A stretch of DNA of 64,000 nt from CAZYHS01 sp964647545. Lineage in GTDB: Bacteria > UBA10199 > GCA-002796325 > 1-14-0-20-49-13. The stretch is taken from positions 1-64,000 of the forward strand of contig CAZYHS010000006.1 of NCBI GenBank assembly GCA_964647545.1, given 5' to 3'. Under the pieces are notes generated by a model. That model did not search any database. It was not told the DNA's origin and saw nothing but the letters and a program-made list of their open reading frames with translations. Positions within the stretch are counted from its first letter, which is position 1. Every line of letters starts with the position of its first letter. The position numbers were made by a program, and so were the translations under genes. Below are positions 23,316 through 32,500 of this stretch, piece after piece.

Positions 23316-25628
23316 ATGAGAACTGTTAAATCTATTTTCGGTGCAGTAATGCTTTTTGCGCTTTCATCGAGCGTGATGTGCGGGCTTGCATCGGCCGCCG
23401 ACTTTAAGTCGATAGACACACGGCCTAAACAATCAATTTTAGAACGAGCGAAGAAATATTTGACCGGCGTTAAATATCAGTCCGAGCGATGCTGGGGCAA
23501 TCAGGTCGAACTTTACACCGAAAGCATCTTTGGGTCTAAGTGGAACAACTCGGCCGTCCTAAAAGTGTGTTCGCCGGCCGAAATTTGCGTGACTCCCGTG
23601 GGTGATATTAAAACTCCGTCCGGCAAGTCCGAATGTGTGAAGCCCGATTTTATCGAGGCGACAAAAGAGTGCGCCGACTTCGATGTAAAAAAAGTTACGA
23701 TCGGTCTTTTGGGAAATATCGTGAGCTGGGACCAGAAGTGTATGAACGACACGCCTTTCTGCGTGCTCGGCGAATGCGTTAAAGATTTGCCTGAATATTG
23801 CGCCGACAGCGACGCCGGTGTTTTCCTGCAGGATGGAACTTTTCTAAAACGCGGCGTGATCGAACAGGCGCTCTACAAAGGGAGCGTAAAGCAACACAAC
23901 CCGAAGGGGGATGAAAATACAAAGCTCGACGAATGCAAGGGCGATGTAACGGTGAACGGCGCGGTCAAGTCGATGATCCACGAGCTCTATTGTGAAGGGA
24001 CAAAGCGCGAGTTCAAGTCGATCGATTGCTCGTCGATAAAAGCCGGTGCAAAGTGCGTTGACGACAGGACTCTCGGCGCCAAATGCGATATCGACCCCGC
24101 AACTCTTCCCGACGCTGACGGCGACGGACGCCCCGACATGTTCGATAATTGTAAAACGAAGCCAAATCCCGACCAGAAAGATACCGATGGCGACGGCGTT
24201 GGCGACGTGTGCGATAATTGTTCATCTAAATCTAATTCAGACCAGCTCGATTCAGATGCCGATCTAAAAGGCGATGCGTGCGACAACTGCCCGAACGTTG
24301 CAAACTTCGACCAGCTCGACGCAAATAGTAACGGCATTGGCGACGCGTGTGATGAGGTTGTGACGTTCGTGAAGAGATTCGATCTGCAATCTCATGATCA
24401 AGCAAGATATGCCGAGCAGACAAAAGATGGCGGATACATTGTGGCCGGTAGCTCTTATGGGGAATATAATCAGTCATCGCATGAGTACGATAATATGCAG
24501 ACTGTTGTGTTAAAACTTGATGTGAATGGCTCTATTGTTTGGCAGAAGAAAATCGCTGCGCATGCTGTCGGTACCATACATCAGACGCCAGATGGCGGAT
24601 ACATACTGTCTGGTATGAAAAACTTTCATGAGCTCGGGGAAAACGGTATTTTGCTCCGTTTGAGCTCGGCTGGTGATGTTATTTGGTCGAAACGCTTATA
24701 TTCTACTTTCGTGGATTCCGGTACTGGTTCGAATGATTATCTCGCTGACGCAAAACAGATAGGCGACGGCGGGTTTATTGTTATTGGCAGAAATACTCTT
24801 GGTTCATTTTTGACTAAGACTGACGGGCTGGGAGTTTATCAGTGGCATAAATATCTTAAGGGTATTGCGTTCAATGCGGTCGTTGAAAATTTTGATGGTA
24901 GTTTTTTTGTAGGGGGATATGCCGAATCGGCCAAAGCAGCCGTGCTGATCAAGTTTTCAGAGGTTGGCGAGATATTATGGCAGAGACGATACAAAGGAAT
25001 AGATGTTCTTCGAAGCATGATAGGCGGTATTGCACTTGTTCCAAATGACAGCGGGCTTGTTCTTGTCGGAGGTATTGCGGCTACTGCGGATTATTCTGAA
25101 AATCCACCAAATATTGGCATTCAATACAATGACACTGTTTGGGTCGCCCGGATCACTTCTGACGGGCAGATAGTTTGGCAAAAACGTATTACTCCTATGG
25201 GGGTTGGTAGGGGGGTGGGTGTAACCGTAACAAATGACGGAGATCTTCTACTATTGGGTTATTACGGCCCGCAATCGAAATTGCATAGGTTAGATTTTAA
25301 TGGGAATGCAACTTTATCTGCGGAGTTTGGTTATCATCTTGGCCCAATCAATTCGATCAATGCCACCAAAGACGGAGGTTTAATTGTTGCATCTTCTCTA
25401 TCGAATGAAAGTGATATGGTTGTCATGAAGATCTCTCCTTCATTTGACCAGCCGACAGTTGATTGCATCTCACGTTCCATTTACGCATCGCCTGGGAGCC
25501 CCGAATCAAATGCTGCTACAATCACCCATCCACAATCAGCGGGTGAGGTTATGCTAACCGGAGCCAGTTTTGAGACAAATTTTGTCGACGCTGGCGTGAC
25601 CGAAATAAATATCTGCCAAGGCCTCTAA
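23316..25628 (+). CDS. secreted protein with thrombospondin type 3 repeats and DGGYIVAG repeats
   Basis: 770 residues. The ATG at 23316 follows GAGGAAGAG and gives a signal peptide (MRTVKSIFGAVMLFAL to ASAAD), preferred over an upstream start inside the previous gene. A Cys-rich N-terminal part is followed by type 3 calcium repeats at about 265-350 (DADGDGRPDMFDNC and three more). The rest consists of about six repeats with TKDGGYIVAGSS, LKLDVNGSIVWQK-like blocks, probably a beta-propeller. The gene starts 29 nt after the stop of the preceding TSP3 gene, so the two form an operon and share an architecture: calcium stalk plus propeller. Confidence 0.86.
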   Translation: MRTVKSIFGAVMLFALSSSVMCGLASAADFKSIDTRPKQSILERAKKYLTGVKYQSERCWGNQVELYTESIFGSKWNNSAVLKVCSPAEICVTPVGDIKTPSGKSECVKPDFIEATKECADFDVKKVTIGLLGNIVSWDQKCMNDTPFCVLGECVKDLPEYCADSDAGVFLQDGTFLKRGVIEQALYKGSVKQHNPKGDENTKLDECKGDVTVNGAVKSMIHELYCEGTKREFKSIDCSSIKAGAKCVDDRTLGAKCDIDPATLPDADGDGRPDMFDNCKTKPNPDQKDTDGDGVGDVCDNCSSKSNSDQLDSDADLKGDACDNCPNVANFDQLDANSNGIGDACDEVVTFVKRFDLQSHDQARYAEQTKDGGYIVAGSSYGEYNQSSHEYDNMQTVVLKLDVNGSIVWQKKIAAHAVGTIHQTPDGGYILSGMKNFHELGENGILLRLSSAGDVIWSKRLYSTFVDSGTGSNDYLADAKQIGDGGFIVIGRNTLGSFLTKTDGLGVYQWHKYLKGIAFNAVVENFDGSFFVGGYAESAKAAVLIKFSEVGEILWQRRYKGIDVLRSMIGGIALVPNDSGLVLVGGIAATADYSENPPNIGIQYNDTVWVARITSDGQIVWQKRITPMGVGRGVGVTVTNDGDLLLLGYYGPQSKLHRLDFNGNATLSAEFGYHLGPINSINATKDGGLIVASSLSNESDMVVMKISPSFDQPTVDCISRSIYASPGSPESNAATITHPQSAGEVMLTGASFETNFVDAGVTEINICQGL

Positions 25629-25657
25629 AACAGGGATAATTTTCTCGTTCCAACCCC

Positions 25658-25686
25658 TTGACATGATGGGAGGTTTCGAGTAGTAG
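25658..25686 (+). promoter_or_regulatory. candidate guaB promoter
   Basis: Perfect TTGACA at 25658-25663, 17 nt, then TAGTAG (25681-25686), and only 6 nt to the ATG. If used, the first transcribed base would be at the start codon. The -10 box is a weak match. Confidence 0.45.
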
Positions 25687-25692
25687 CCCCGC

Positions 25693-27150
25693 ATGTTTGA
25701 CATCAAAGAAGCACTCACTTTTGACGATGTCCTCTTAATCCCAGCCGAATCTAGCGTTTTGCCCAAGGACGCCGACCTCTCCACGCGCCTGACGAAGGGG
25801 ATCAGTCTTGCACTCCCCATTGTGTCGTCAGCTATGGACACGGTTACCGAATCCCAGACGGCAATTGCTATGGCTCAGGAAGGCGGCATCGGTATCATCC
25901 ACAGAAATTTTACGATCGAGGCGCAAGCCGCCGAAGTCAGGCGTGTAAAACGTTTCGAGTCGGGAATTGTTTTCGATCCCGTGACGATCTCTCCCGAAAA
26001 GACCATCGGCGAGGCAATTGAACTCAGCCGCAGTTTAAACGTCAGCGGTTTTCCGGTGGTCGAACACGGAAAGCTGGTCGGCATTTTGACCAGCCGCGAC
26101 ATCGGCGCCGCACGTGATTTTAACCAAAAGGTCACGTCGGTCATGACGCCGCTTGCGAAAATGGTCATTCTTAAAGAAGGCTCGCCGATCGATTCGGCCA
26201 AAGGCCTTTTGACCGAACACCGCATCGAAAAACTTCCGGTGGTCACTTCCGACGGCGAACTCAAAGGACTTGTGACCATCAAAGATCTGCAAAAGCAGAC
26301 GTCGAATCCTTTTGCCACGCGTGATTCTAAAGGCCGCCTGCGTTGCGGTGCGGCAATTGGCGCCGGCTCAAAAGATATCGACCGCGCGGCCGCTTTAATT
26401 GACGCGGGCGTTGACGTGATAGTCATCGACACGGCTCACGGTCATTCGGCAGGCGTTATCGAAACCGTTAAAATTTTCAAAAAGACATTTAAAGATACCG
26501 AACTCATCGCAGGAAATATTGCAACTGCCGATGCCGCAGAGGCCCTCATTAAAGCAGGAGCCGACGCTATCAAGGTCGGCATCGGTCCCGGCTCAATTTG
26601 CACAACGCGCATTGTTGCCGGAGTCGGCATGCCGCAAATGACGGCAATTTACGACTGCGCTCAGGTCGCAAGAAAGAAGGGCGTTTGCGTAATTGGCGAC
26701 GGCGGAATTAAATATTCGGGCGACATTGTGAAGGCGCTGGCTGTCGGCGCCGACTCTATCATGATCGGTTCGCTCTTTGCAGGAACAGACGAAGCTCCCG
26801 GCGAAATTTTCCAGTACCAAGGCAGAACCTACAAGAGTTATCGCGGCATGGGTAGCCTCGCGGCGATGAACAAAGGTAGCAAAGAGAGATATTTTCAGGG
26901 GCATGTCACCGAAGCTGAAAAGTTCGTCCCCGAAGGCGTTGAAGGTCGCGTTCCCTACAAGGGCAAACTCACCAACGTTATTCATCAGCTCATGGGGGGA
27001 TTAAAGAGCGGCATGGGTTACGTCGGCTGCAAGACGATCGAAGAGCTGAAAACAAAACCGAAGTTCGTTAAAATTTCGGCCGCAGGATTAAAAGAATCTC
27101 ACGTGCACGACATTACGATCACAAAAGAAGCGCCGAATTATCACTTTTAA
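25693..27150 (+). CDS. guaB: inosine-5'-monophosphate dehydrogenase
   Basis: Converts IMP to XMP with NAD+, the first committed step of GMP synthesis. 485 residues with the TIM barrel split by two CBS domains (about 95-200), catalytic Cys303 in GPGSICTTR and the flap/active-site region after it. Start and length agree with the family. The neighbour downstream is guaA, the next enzyme in the pathway, but a 200-nt repeat-rich gap separates them. No Shine-Dalgarno precedes the ATG. Confidence 0.97.
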   Translation: MFDIKEALTFDDVLLIPAESSVLPKDADLSTRLTKGISLALPIVSSAMDTVTESQTAIAMAQEGGIGIIHRNFTIEAQAAEVRRVKRFESGIVFDPVTISPEKTIGEAIELSRSLNVSGFPVVEHGKLVGILTSRDIGAARDFNQKVTSVMTPLAKMVILKEGSPIDSAKGLLTEHRIEKLPVVTSDGELKGLVTIKDLQKQTSNPFATRDSKGRLRCGAAIGAGSKDIDRAAALIDAGVDVIVIDTAHGHSAGVIETVKIFKKTFKDTELIAGNIATADAAEALIKAGADAIKVGIGPGSICTTRIVAGVGMPQMTAIYDCAQVARKKGVCVIGDGGIKYSGDIVKALAVGADSIMIGSLFAGTDEAPGEIFQYQGRTYKSYRGMGSLAAMNKGSKERYFQGHVTEAEKFVPEGVEGRVPYKGKLTNVIHQLMGGLKSGMGYVGCKTIEELKTKPKFVKISAAGLKESHVHDITITKEAPNYHF

Positions 27151-27154
27151 TACG

Positions 27155-27190
27155 GTTTGGCCGGTTAATTCTGTTAGTTCGGTTTAGTTT
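27155..27190. repeat. 9-bp-unit array, copy E (single orientation)
   Basis: Four 9-bp units (GTTTGGCCG, GTTAATTCT, GTTAGTTCG, GTTTAGTTT) directly after the guaB stop and running straight into a GTCATCCCC-type element. Confidence 0.75.
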
Positions 27191-27342
27191 GTCATCCCCG
27201 AGGTCGTAATCGGGGATCTAGCGGTTACACCGAGTTTCCCGCTTAAAGCCGCGGGAATTACTAATTTCAGTCATTGCGAGGCCGTAGGGCCGAAGCAATC
27301 CAGTGCGTAAACGAGATCGCTTCGCTGACGCTCGCAATGACC
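27191..27342. repeat. GTCAT-type palindromes before guaA
   Basis: Three joined elements: GTCATCCCCGAGG...CGGGGATCTAG, a TTTCCCGC/GCGGGAATTA hairpin, and GTCATTGCGAGG ... CTCGCAATGACC, whose ends form a long inverted repeat. Only 8 nt separate the last one from the guaA start codon, so any guaA promoter must lie within or upstream of the repeats. Confidence 0.75.
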
Positions 27343-27350
27343 TAAACTTT

Positions 27351-28907
27351 ATGGACAAAATTCTAGTGCTCGATTTCGGTTCGCAAACTACACAGCTCAT
27401 CGCCCGCCGCATTCGCGATTTTCAGGTCTATTCTGAAATTCATCCTTTCAATATGCCGCTGGCCGAGATTAAAAAATTCGCTCCTAAAGGAATTATTCTT
27501 TCGGGAAGTCCGGCGCGCGTTATCGAAGACAACGTGCCGCGTCTTGATGACGAAGTTTTAAAACTTGGCGTCCCCGTCATGGGAATTTGCTACGGTATGC
27601 AGGAGATCAGCCGGATATTGGGCGGCGGAATTGCGGCCGCAAGGACCCGTGAATACGGATTTTCCGAAGTTGAGGCAGACCCAAGGTCGAAACTTTTAGC
27701 CGGTGTCGGCAAGGGGGATGTTTCATCGACCGCGTGGATGAGCCACAACGACATCGTCGATCGAGTCCCCGAAGGTTTTTTCATCTCCGGCATAACAAAA
27801 GATTGTCCGGTTGCGGCAATGGAGAGCTTCGACGGAATGTTCATGGGGACGCAGTTTCACCCTGAAGTTACACACTCAAAGTGCGGCCCACAAATCCTGA
27901 AGAATTTTACGTTTGAGATTTGCAAGTGCAAGCCGTCGTGGACGATGAAGTCGTTCATTGAAAAAGAGACCGAACGCATTCGCGAAGTTGTCGGAAAAGA
28001 TCACGTGATTTTGGGTCTCTCCGGCGGCGTCGATTCAAGTGTCGCGGGGATTTTAATTAACAACGCAATTGGCAAACAGCTGACATGCATTTTTGTCGAC
28101 AACGGGCTTCTCAGAAAAGACGAAGCCAAAAAAGTCGAAAAGATGTTCAAAGATAATTTCAAGCTCAACCTCGTTTGTGTCGATGCGAGCGAAAAGTTTT
28201 TGACCGAATTAAAAGATGTCATCGATCCGGAAAAGAAACGAAAAATCATCGGTCGCGTTTTCATCGAGGTTTTTGAAGAAGAGGCGAGGCGTATCGAAAA
28301 AGAGCAGGGGCACAAGGCGACTTTCCTTGCTCAAGGAACGCTCTATCCCGACGTGATCGAAAGCGTGTCGTTCCGCGGGCCGTCGTGCACAATTAAGAGC
28401 CATCACAACGTCGGCGGGCTTCCCGAAAAAATGGGACTTAAACTTCTCGAGCCGCTGCGCGAGCTCTTCAAAGACGAAGTGCGCGAACTTGGCCGTGAAC
28501 TTGGCATGCCGGAAGATGTCATCGGGCGTCAGCCGTTTCCCGGACCGGGGCTTGCGGTGAGGCTTATCGGGCCGATGGTGAAAAAAGATCTCGATCTTTT
28601 GCGCGAGGCCGACGATATTTTAATCCGCGAAATCAAAGCGGCGGGGCTCTACAATAAAATCTGGCAATCGTTTTGCGTGCTGCTGCCGATCCAAACTGTC
28701 GGCGTTATGGGTGACGAGCGGACTTACGAGAGAGTCGTGGCGGTTCGCGCCGTTCATTCGACCGACGGCATGAGCGCCGACTGGGTCGAGTTGCCTTACG
28801 ACCTCATGCGCAAAATTTCGAACGAAATTATCAACTCTGTCCGCGGCATCAACCGTGTGGTGTACGACATCTCCAGCAAACCGCCGTCTACGATCGAGTG
28901 GGAATAG
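27351..28907 (+). CDS. guaA: GMP synthase (glutamine-hydrolysing)
   Basis: Aminates XMP to GMP using glutamine. The 518-residue product has an N-terminal class I amidotransferase domain (nucleophile Cys in GICYG near residue 80, His/Glu in HPEVTH), the ATP-pyrophosphatase loop LSGGVDSS near 223-230, and the C-terminal dimerisation domain ending PPSTIEWE as in other GuaA proteins. I chose the ATG at 27351 (MDKILVLDFGSQ, canonical), not an upstream in-frame codon inside the repeat. No ribosome site is visible. Confidence 0.97.
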   Translation: MDKILVLDFGSQTTQLIARRIRDFQVYSEIHPFNMPLAEIKKFAPKGIILSGSPARVIEDNVPRLDDEVLKLGVPVMGICYGMQEISRILGGGIAAARTREYGFSEVEADPRSKLLAGVGKGDVSSTAWMSHNDIVDRVPEGFFISGITKDCPVAAMESFDGMFMGTQFHPEVTHSKCGPQILKNFTFEICKCKPSWTMKSFIEKETERIREVVGKDHVILGLSGGVDSSVAGILINNAIGKQLTCIFVDNGLLRKDEAKKVEKMFKDNFKLNLVCVDASEKFLTELKDVIDPEKKRKIIGRVFIEVFEEEARRIEKEQGHKATFLAQGTLYPDVIESVSFRGPSCTIKSHHNVGGLPEKMGLKLLEPLRELFKDEVRELGRELGMPEDVIGRQPFPGPGLAVRLIGPMVKKDLDLLREADDILIREIKAAGLYNKIWQSFCVLLPIQTVGVMGDERTYERVVAVRAVHSTDGMSADWVELPYDLMRKISNEIINSVRGINRVVYDISSKPPSTIEWE

Positions 28908-28930
28908 TGAGCGTAAGTTTTCGCCACTTG

Positions 28931-29009
28931 CGTCATTGCGAGCGTTAGCGAAGCAATCCCCCTCGCCAAGCCCGTCATTCCCGAGGTCTTAATCGGGAAT
29001 CTCCCTTCC
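28931..29009. repeat. GTCATTGCGAG and GTCATTCCC elements
   Basis: GTCATTGCGAGCG...GAAGCAATCC followed by GTCATTCCCGAGG...CGGGAATCTCC. The same two types occur joined in the same order upstream of guaA. Confidence 0.75.
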
Positions 29010-29142
29010 GCTCCACACCGCATTAGGAATTTCTTGCGCTTTGTCAAAGCTCGCTAAGTTAATTACGCGTAAGCCAAGCCAAGAACCGCTATTGCAATAA
29101 CGAGAGCGTTTGTCCTGCCCATCCTCATTGTACCGCTTGAGA

Positions 29143-29205
29143 CTTAACGTGAAATCACGACAGCGGGGCCCGCCCGCTAACGCCTGAGCGTAGCGATGGC
29201 GGGCG
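29143..29205 (+). repeat. 60-bp dispersed element, copy 2
   Basis: From CTTAACGTGAAATCACG to GATGGCGGGC. Near-identical to the reverse complement of 3471-3534. It retains the GC-rich inverted halves. Confidence 0.85.
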
Positions 29206-29304
29206 GGTAGAACATGGCGCGGTTCTAAGGCATTGGCTTTGAAAATTTATGACACTCGCTTTGAACTGCAGCCGCAATAAATCCCTAAAGCGGCGCGTGA
29301 CACT

Positions 29305-29398
29305 AGAACCCCGATTAAGACCTCGGGGATGACGTTCGGGGAATGTGCGGGGGATTCCGGATCTACGTCCGGAATGACAAAGAGGAGGCTGGAATGAC
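29305..29398. repeat. GTCAT-type hairpins
   Basis: CCCCGATTAAGACCTCGGGGATGAC, GGATTCCGGA...TCCGGAATGAC and a lone GGCTGGAATGAC. The last is joined to the following 9-bp array by TGAAAAAC, the same junction as at 84-101. Confidence 0.75.
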
Positions 29399-29408
29399 TT
29401 GAAAAACA

Positions 29409-29498
29409 GTTAATTCGGTTGTGTCGGTTAGGTCAGTTAGTTCAGTTAACTGACTAAACGGAAATAACGGAAATAACCGACTCAACTTACCTAACCGA
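29409..29498. repeat. 9-bp-unit palindromic array, copy F
   Basis: Exactly ten 9-bp units, four in one orientation, a central unit starting GTTAAC at 29445, then five in the other. The same fifth-unit centre occurs in copies A and B. Confidence 0.88.
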
Positions 29499-29513
29499 TC
29501 CCACGATTATGCC

Positions 29514-29542
29514 TTGACTGTCGCCGCGATTAAAAGTTAAAC
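29514..29542 (+). promoter_or_regulatory. candidate dnaE promoter
   Basis: TTGACT (29514-29519), 17 nt, TTAAAC (29537-29542, weak -10), then 14 nt to the dnaE ATG. No Shine-Dalgarno is present in the short leader. Confidence 0.4.
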
Positions 29543-29556
29543 CGAGCCCACTTTCT

Positions 29557-32500
29557 ATGTCACACGCACAGTTCGTTCATCTGCATAATCACAGCTACTA
29601 CAGCCTCCTCGACGGCGCGCTGCCGATGTCGAAATTCATCGAAAAGGCCAAAGAATATAAACTGCCGGCCCTCGCATTGACCGATCACGGCAATCTTTTC
29701 GGCGGCTTGGAGTTTTATCAAAAGTGCCTTGCAGCCGGAATCAAGCCGATCTTGGGCTGCGAGATGTACATAAATTCGACCGGCTCAAGAAAAGAGCGCG
29801 ACCCCAGAAAGAGCGGCGAAGGTGGGTACAACCACCTCATTTTGCTTGCGAAAAACCACAAAGGTTACCAGAACCTCTGCCATTTAATTAGTGTAAGTTA
29901 TCTCGAGGGGTTCTATTATAAGCCACGAATAGATAAGGAGATTTTAGAAGAGTGCAATGAAGGGCTTATTGCGATGGGGGCCTGTCTCAAAGGCGAAATT
30001 CCTCAGCTTATTTTGCAAGGCGATATGGAAGGGGCGCTTGAGACCGCCGAATGGTATAAAAAAGTCTTTGGCGACCGTTTTTACCTCGAAATAATGCGCT
30101 TCGGTCTAGAAGATGAGGCCGAAGTAAATAAAGGCCTCATCGAAATCGGCAAAAAGACCGGCATTAAGCTTGTCGCCACAAACGACTGCCATTACATGAC
30201 GCAGGCCGATTCAAGCGTGCACGACGCGCTAATCTGCATTCAAACCGGCACGACGATCAGCGAAACCAACCGTCTGAAATTTTCGACCGACCAGTTTTAT
30301 TTTAAATCGCCCGATGAAATGGCGCAGCTTTTTAGCGACATGTCGGAAGCGGTGGCCAACACTTTAGAAATTGCGCAGCGATGCAATCTGGAGCTCGATC
30401 TTAAAACATATCACTTTCCAAAATTTCACTTGCCTGAGGGAAAAGATATCGCCTCCTATTTTGAAGAGCAGACGCGCAAAGGATTTGCCGAGCGTTTCGC
30501 CGATTTTAAGGCCGAAGATCTCAAGTCGTACGAAGAGCGTCTCACGATCGAGCTCGATCTCATTAAAAAGATGGGTTTTCCCGGATATTTTTTGATCGTC
30601 GCCGACTTTATCAACTGGGCGAAGGGGAAGGGCATTCCGGTCGGCCCCGGCCGTGGTTCTGCTGCCGGTTCGCTTGTCGCTTACTGCATGAAGATCACCG
30701 ACGTCGATCCCATGCCCAACAAACTTTTCTTCGAACGTTTTCTCAACCCCGAACGCGTGAGCATGCCCGATATGGATATCGACTTTTGCATGCGCCGCCG
30801 CGGCGAGGTGATCGACTACGTGCGAGAAAAGTATGGATTCGTTTCACAGATCATCACGTTCGGAAAAATGAAGGCGAGAGCCGTTGTTCGCGATGTAGGC
30901 CGTGTGCTCGGCGTTCCGTACGGAGATGTCGATAAAATTGCGAAGCTGATTCCGGCGGCGGTCAACATGACGCTCAACGAAGCGTTGAGGATCGAGCCGC
31001 AGCTTAAAAAGATCGCAAAAGACGACGATCGAATTGCGCGTCTGCTTGAAATTGCGAAGGGCTTGGAAGGGTTTCCGCGTCACGCTTCAACTCACGCCGC
31101 AGGCGTTGTCATGAGCGACAAACCTCTCGACGCCTTTTTGCCGCTCTACGTCGGGCAGCACGACGAAATTGTAACGCAGTTCGATATGAAGTCGGTCGAG
31201 AAGGTCGGCCTCGTTAAGTTCGACTTCCTCGGTTTGAAAACTTTGACGGTCATGCACGACGCCATTTCAATGGTGAAAGCGCGCACCGGCAAAGATGTCG
31301 ATCTGGCTAAAATTTCCCTCGACGACAAGGCTGTCTACCAGCGCCTTTCGTCAGGTGAAACTCCCGGCATATTCCAGCTCGAATCTAGCGGCATGACCGA
31401 CCTTGTGATGAAGCTCAAACCGTCGTGTTTTGCCGATATCGTCGCTCTCGTGGCTCTTTTCCGCCCCGGACCGCTCGGCAGCGGAATGGTCGACGACTTC
31501 ATCAACCGCAAGCACGGGCGCACAAAGATCGAGTACGAACTGCCGCAGCTTGAGCCTATCTTGAAGGACACCTACGGCGTCATCGTTTACCAAGAGCAGG
31601 TGATGCAGATCGCAAGCGCGCTCGCCGGATTTACACTCGGCGACGCCGATCTGTTGCGCCGCGCGATGGGAAAGAAGAACGCCGATGAAATGGCCAAGCA
31701 GCGCGTCCGCTTTTTGGAAGGTGCCGCGAAAAATAAAATTCCGTCGGCAAAGGCCGAAAAGATTTTCGACCTCATGGCCGAGTTCGCCGAATACGGCTTC
31801 AACAAATCACATTCAGCAGCATATGCCCTCATTGCTTATCAAACCGCCTATTTAAAATTCCATCATCAAACCGAATTCATGGCGGCACTGCTCACATCAG
31901 AAATTGCAAATACCGACAAACTCATTTTTTACATGAACGCCTGCCGCGAAGCCGGTATTACGGTGAGACCGCCTGACGTAAACCAGAGCATGACCGACTT
32001 TGCGGTTGTCGGCGAAAATGAGATCAGATTCGGGCTTGCCGCCGTGAAGGGCGTTGGCGCAGCTTCTGTTGAAGCGATGATTGCGACCCGCACTGCCGAA
32101 GGACCGTTCAAGTCGATCGACGATTTTTGTTCAAGAGTCGATTCGCGCAAAGCGAACAAGCGCGTCATGGAGAGTTTGATAAAATGCGGCGCGTTCGATA
32201 GTTTGGGTGTGCACCGCGCGCAGCTATTATCAATTCTCGACGTCGCAATGCAGCGCGCGCAAAGTGTGCAGCGCGACAGACAGGTGGGGCAGTCGAGCCT
32301 GTTCGATCTTTCGGGGGCTTCCGGCGGCGACGATTCAAGTTACGCGCAAATTCCCGAGGCGATTCCGTGGAGCGAACATCAGCTTTTGGCCTACGAAAAA
32401 GATGCGCTTGGATTTTACATTTCGGGGCATCCGCTCGCGCAATTTTCATCGATTTTAAAACTCTACGCAACGGCCACGACCGATGTATTGAAAGAAAAGC

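Larger units (their letters stand above)
28908..29556. other. repeat-filled intergenic region guaA-dnaE
   Basis: The largest gap in the window, 649 nt, with no credible gene. It holds GTCATTGCGAG/GTCATTCCC elements (28931-29009), the second copy of the 60-bp dispersed element (29143-29205), more GTCAT-type half sites (29305-29398), the 90-bp 9-bp-unit palindrome (29409-29498) and, at the end, the dnaE promoter candidate. Confidence 0.8.

Noticed and set aside
24370..25628. Foreign origin of the second half of the TSP3 protein at 23316
   Set aside because: This part seems slightly more AT-rich, but I cannot measure it here and the reading frame is continuous, so it is not claimed.
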